Shown here in pieces: positions 63,768-64,000 of a stretch of DNA of 64,000 bases (its first letter is position 1; every line of letters starts with the position of its first letter). A program made the translations under genes and the position numbers. The notes beneath the pieces were generated by a model, which saw only the letters and a program-made list of their open reading frames with translations, was not told where the DNA came from and made no database searches. Source of the DNA: CAVXXB01 sp963765585 (GTDB taxonomy: Bacteria > Calditrichota > Calditrichia > JAJRVZ01); contig CAVXXB010000021.1 of assembly GCA_963765585.1 (NCBI GenBank), forward strand, positions 204,758 to 268,757, in the 5' to 3' direction.

Positions 63768-63871
63768 TTGAAAAGCCCAATGTCATCTCACAGAGATCCT
63801 CCCGTGGAAGGCGTACTGCGGTGACAATCTGAGAATGAATGTCGTAACGGCGGGAAGATCCCTAAAGGGAT
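63741..63871. repeat. Identical tail shared with 46022-46152
   Basis: The second copy of the rhodanese 3' end and REP-like tail (GATCCTCCCG ... CGGGAAGATC). It marks the right end of the duplicated segment. Confidence 0.85.
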
Positions 63872-63981
63872 GACAATCTTGGGCATTGGACATGTAACCT
63901 GTTATCCTGTATTTGTTGAATCTTTGTGAACTTAGTAGTTGTTTTTTTCACTCAGCTGATGCCGTAAATGGAGAATTATAA

Positions 63982-64000
63982 ATGCACGAAAAAATAGCTA
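63982..64000 (+). CDS. Start of a gene running off the window
   Basis: GGAG followed by ATG 63982 gives MHEKIA before the window ends. It is too short to identify. Confidence 0.4.

Noticed and set aside
36000..64000. Prophage or integrative element carrying module A and B
   Set aside because: No integrase, transposase, capsid or replication genes are seen; only short repeats and a direct duplication.

Overview
The window reads as chromosomal DNA of a Gram-negative, moderately AT-rich bacterium. It has outer-membrane beta-barrels, a KDO synthase, lipobox lipoproteins, Tat signals, sigma-54 regulators and Bacteroidetes-style hybrid two-component sensors. Its intergenic regions are full of short palindromic and CGCAGAG-type repeats. 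A member of the FCB superphylum (Ignavibacteriota, Calditrichota or KSB1-like) is the best guess, but nothing here fixes the phylum.

Layout. Bases 1-17.5 kb are mostly intact core genes: a response-regulator/histidine kinase, a minus-strand run (LytR_C protein, rsfS, argS, pfkB-type kinase), panBC, mnmA, fabH and lipA. A dispersed partner-switching set lies among them (RsbW-like kinase, GAF-SpoIIE phosphatase, STAS antagonist). From 18 to 27 kb come a Ser/Thr kinase-TPR gene broken by an in-frame stop, a hybrid sensor broken by several indels and ending in a MITE-like element, and an S9 dipeptidyl-peptidase. From 27 to 33 kb are a geranylgeranyl-reductase-like flavoprotein, a HIT protein, rsmE, kdsA and a TlpA-type lipoprotein. 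A tRNA-Leu locus at 32.8-33.7 kb carries four identical 94-bp partial tRNA repeats and a GIY-YIG nuclease gene lying between two copies of the tRNA 3' end.

The accessory region, 36-64 kb, is the most interesting part. It holds two parallel modules. Each begins with a GAF-type sigma-54 activator, followed by a candidate -24/-12 promoter and a small ABM-like protein. Module A (36.3-48 kb) then encodes envelope proteins, a Tat-exported C_GCAxxG_C_C protein with two CXXCH haem motifs, a Tat-exported homologue of the sulfinate desulfinase DszB that keeps its Cys-His-Arg triad, and a periplasmic rhodanese. Module B (50-61.3 kb) encodes a glycyl radical enzyme with a non-canonical active-site motif, a phosphofructokinase-like protein lacking catalytic residues, a radical SAM activase plus two decaying copies of it, a ZIP transporter, a ferredoxin and a thiosulfate/mercaptopyruvate sulfurtransferase. 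A duplicated segment (41.7-46.15 kb versus 61.5-63.9 kb) flanks module B in direct orientation.

Inference: the region may encode sigma-54-controlled anaerobic degradation of an organic, possibly organosulfur, compound, with periplasmic desulfination and cytoplasmic glycyl-radical chemistry. The substrate cannot be read from the sequence. Many accessory genes carry single-base frameshifts. These could be real decay or assembly errors, and raw-read checking would decide.
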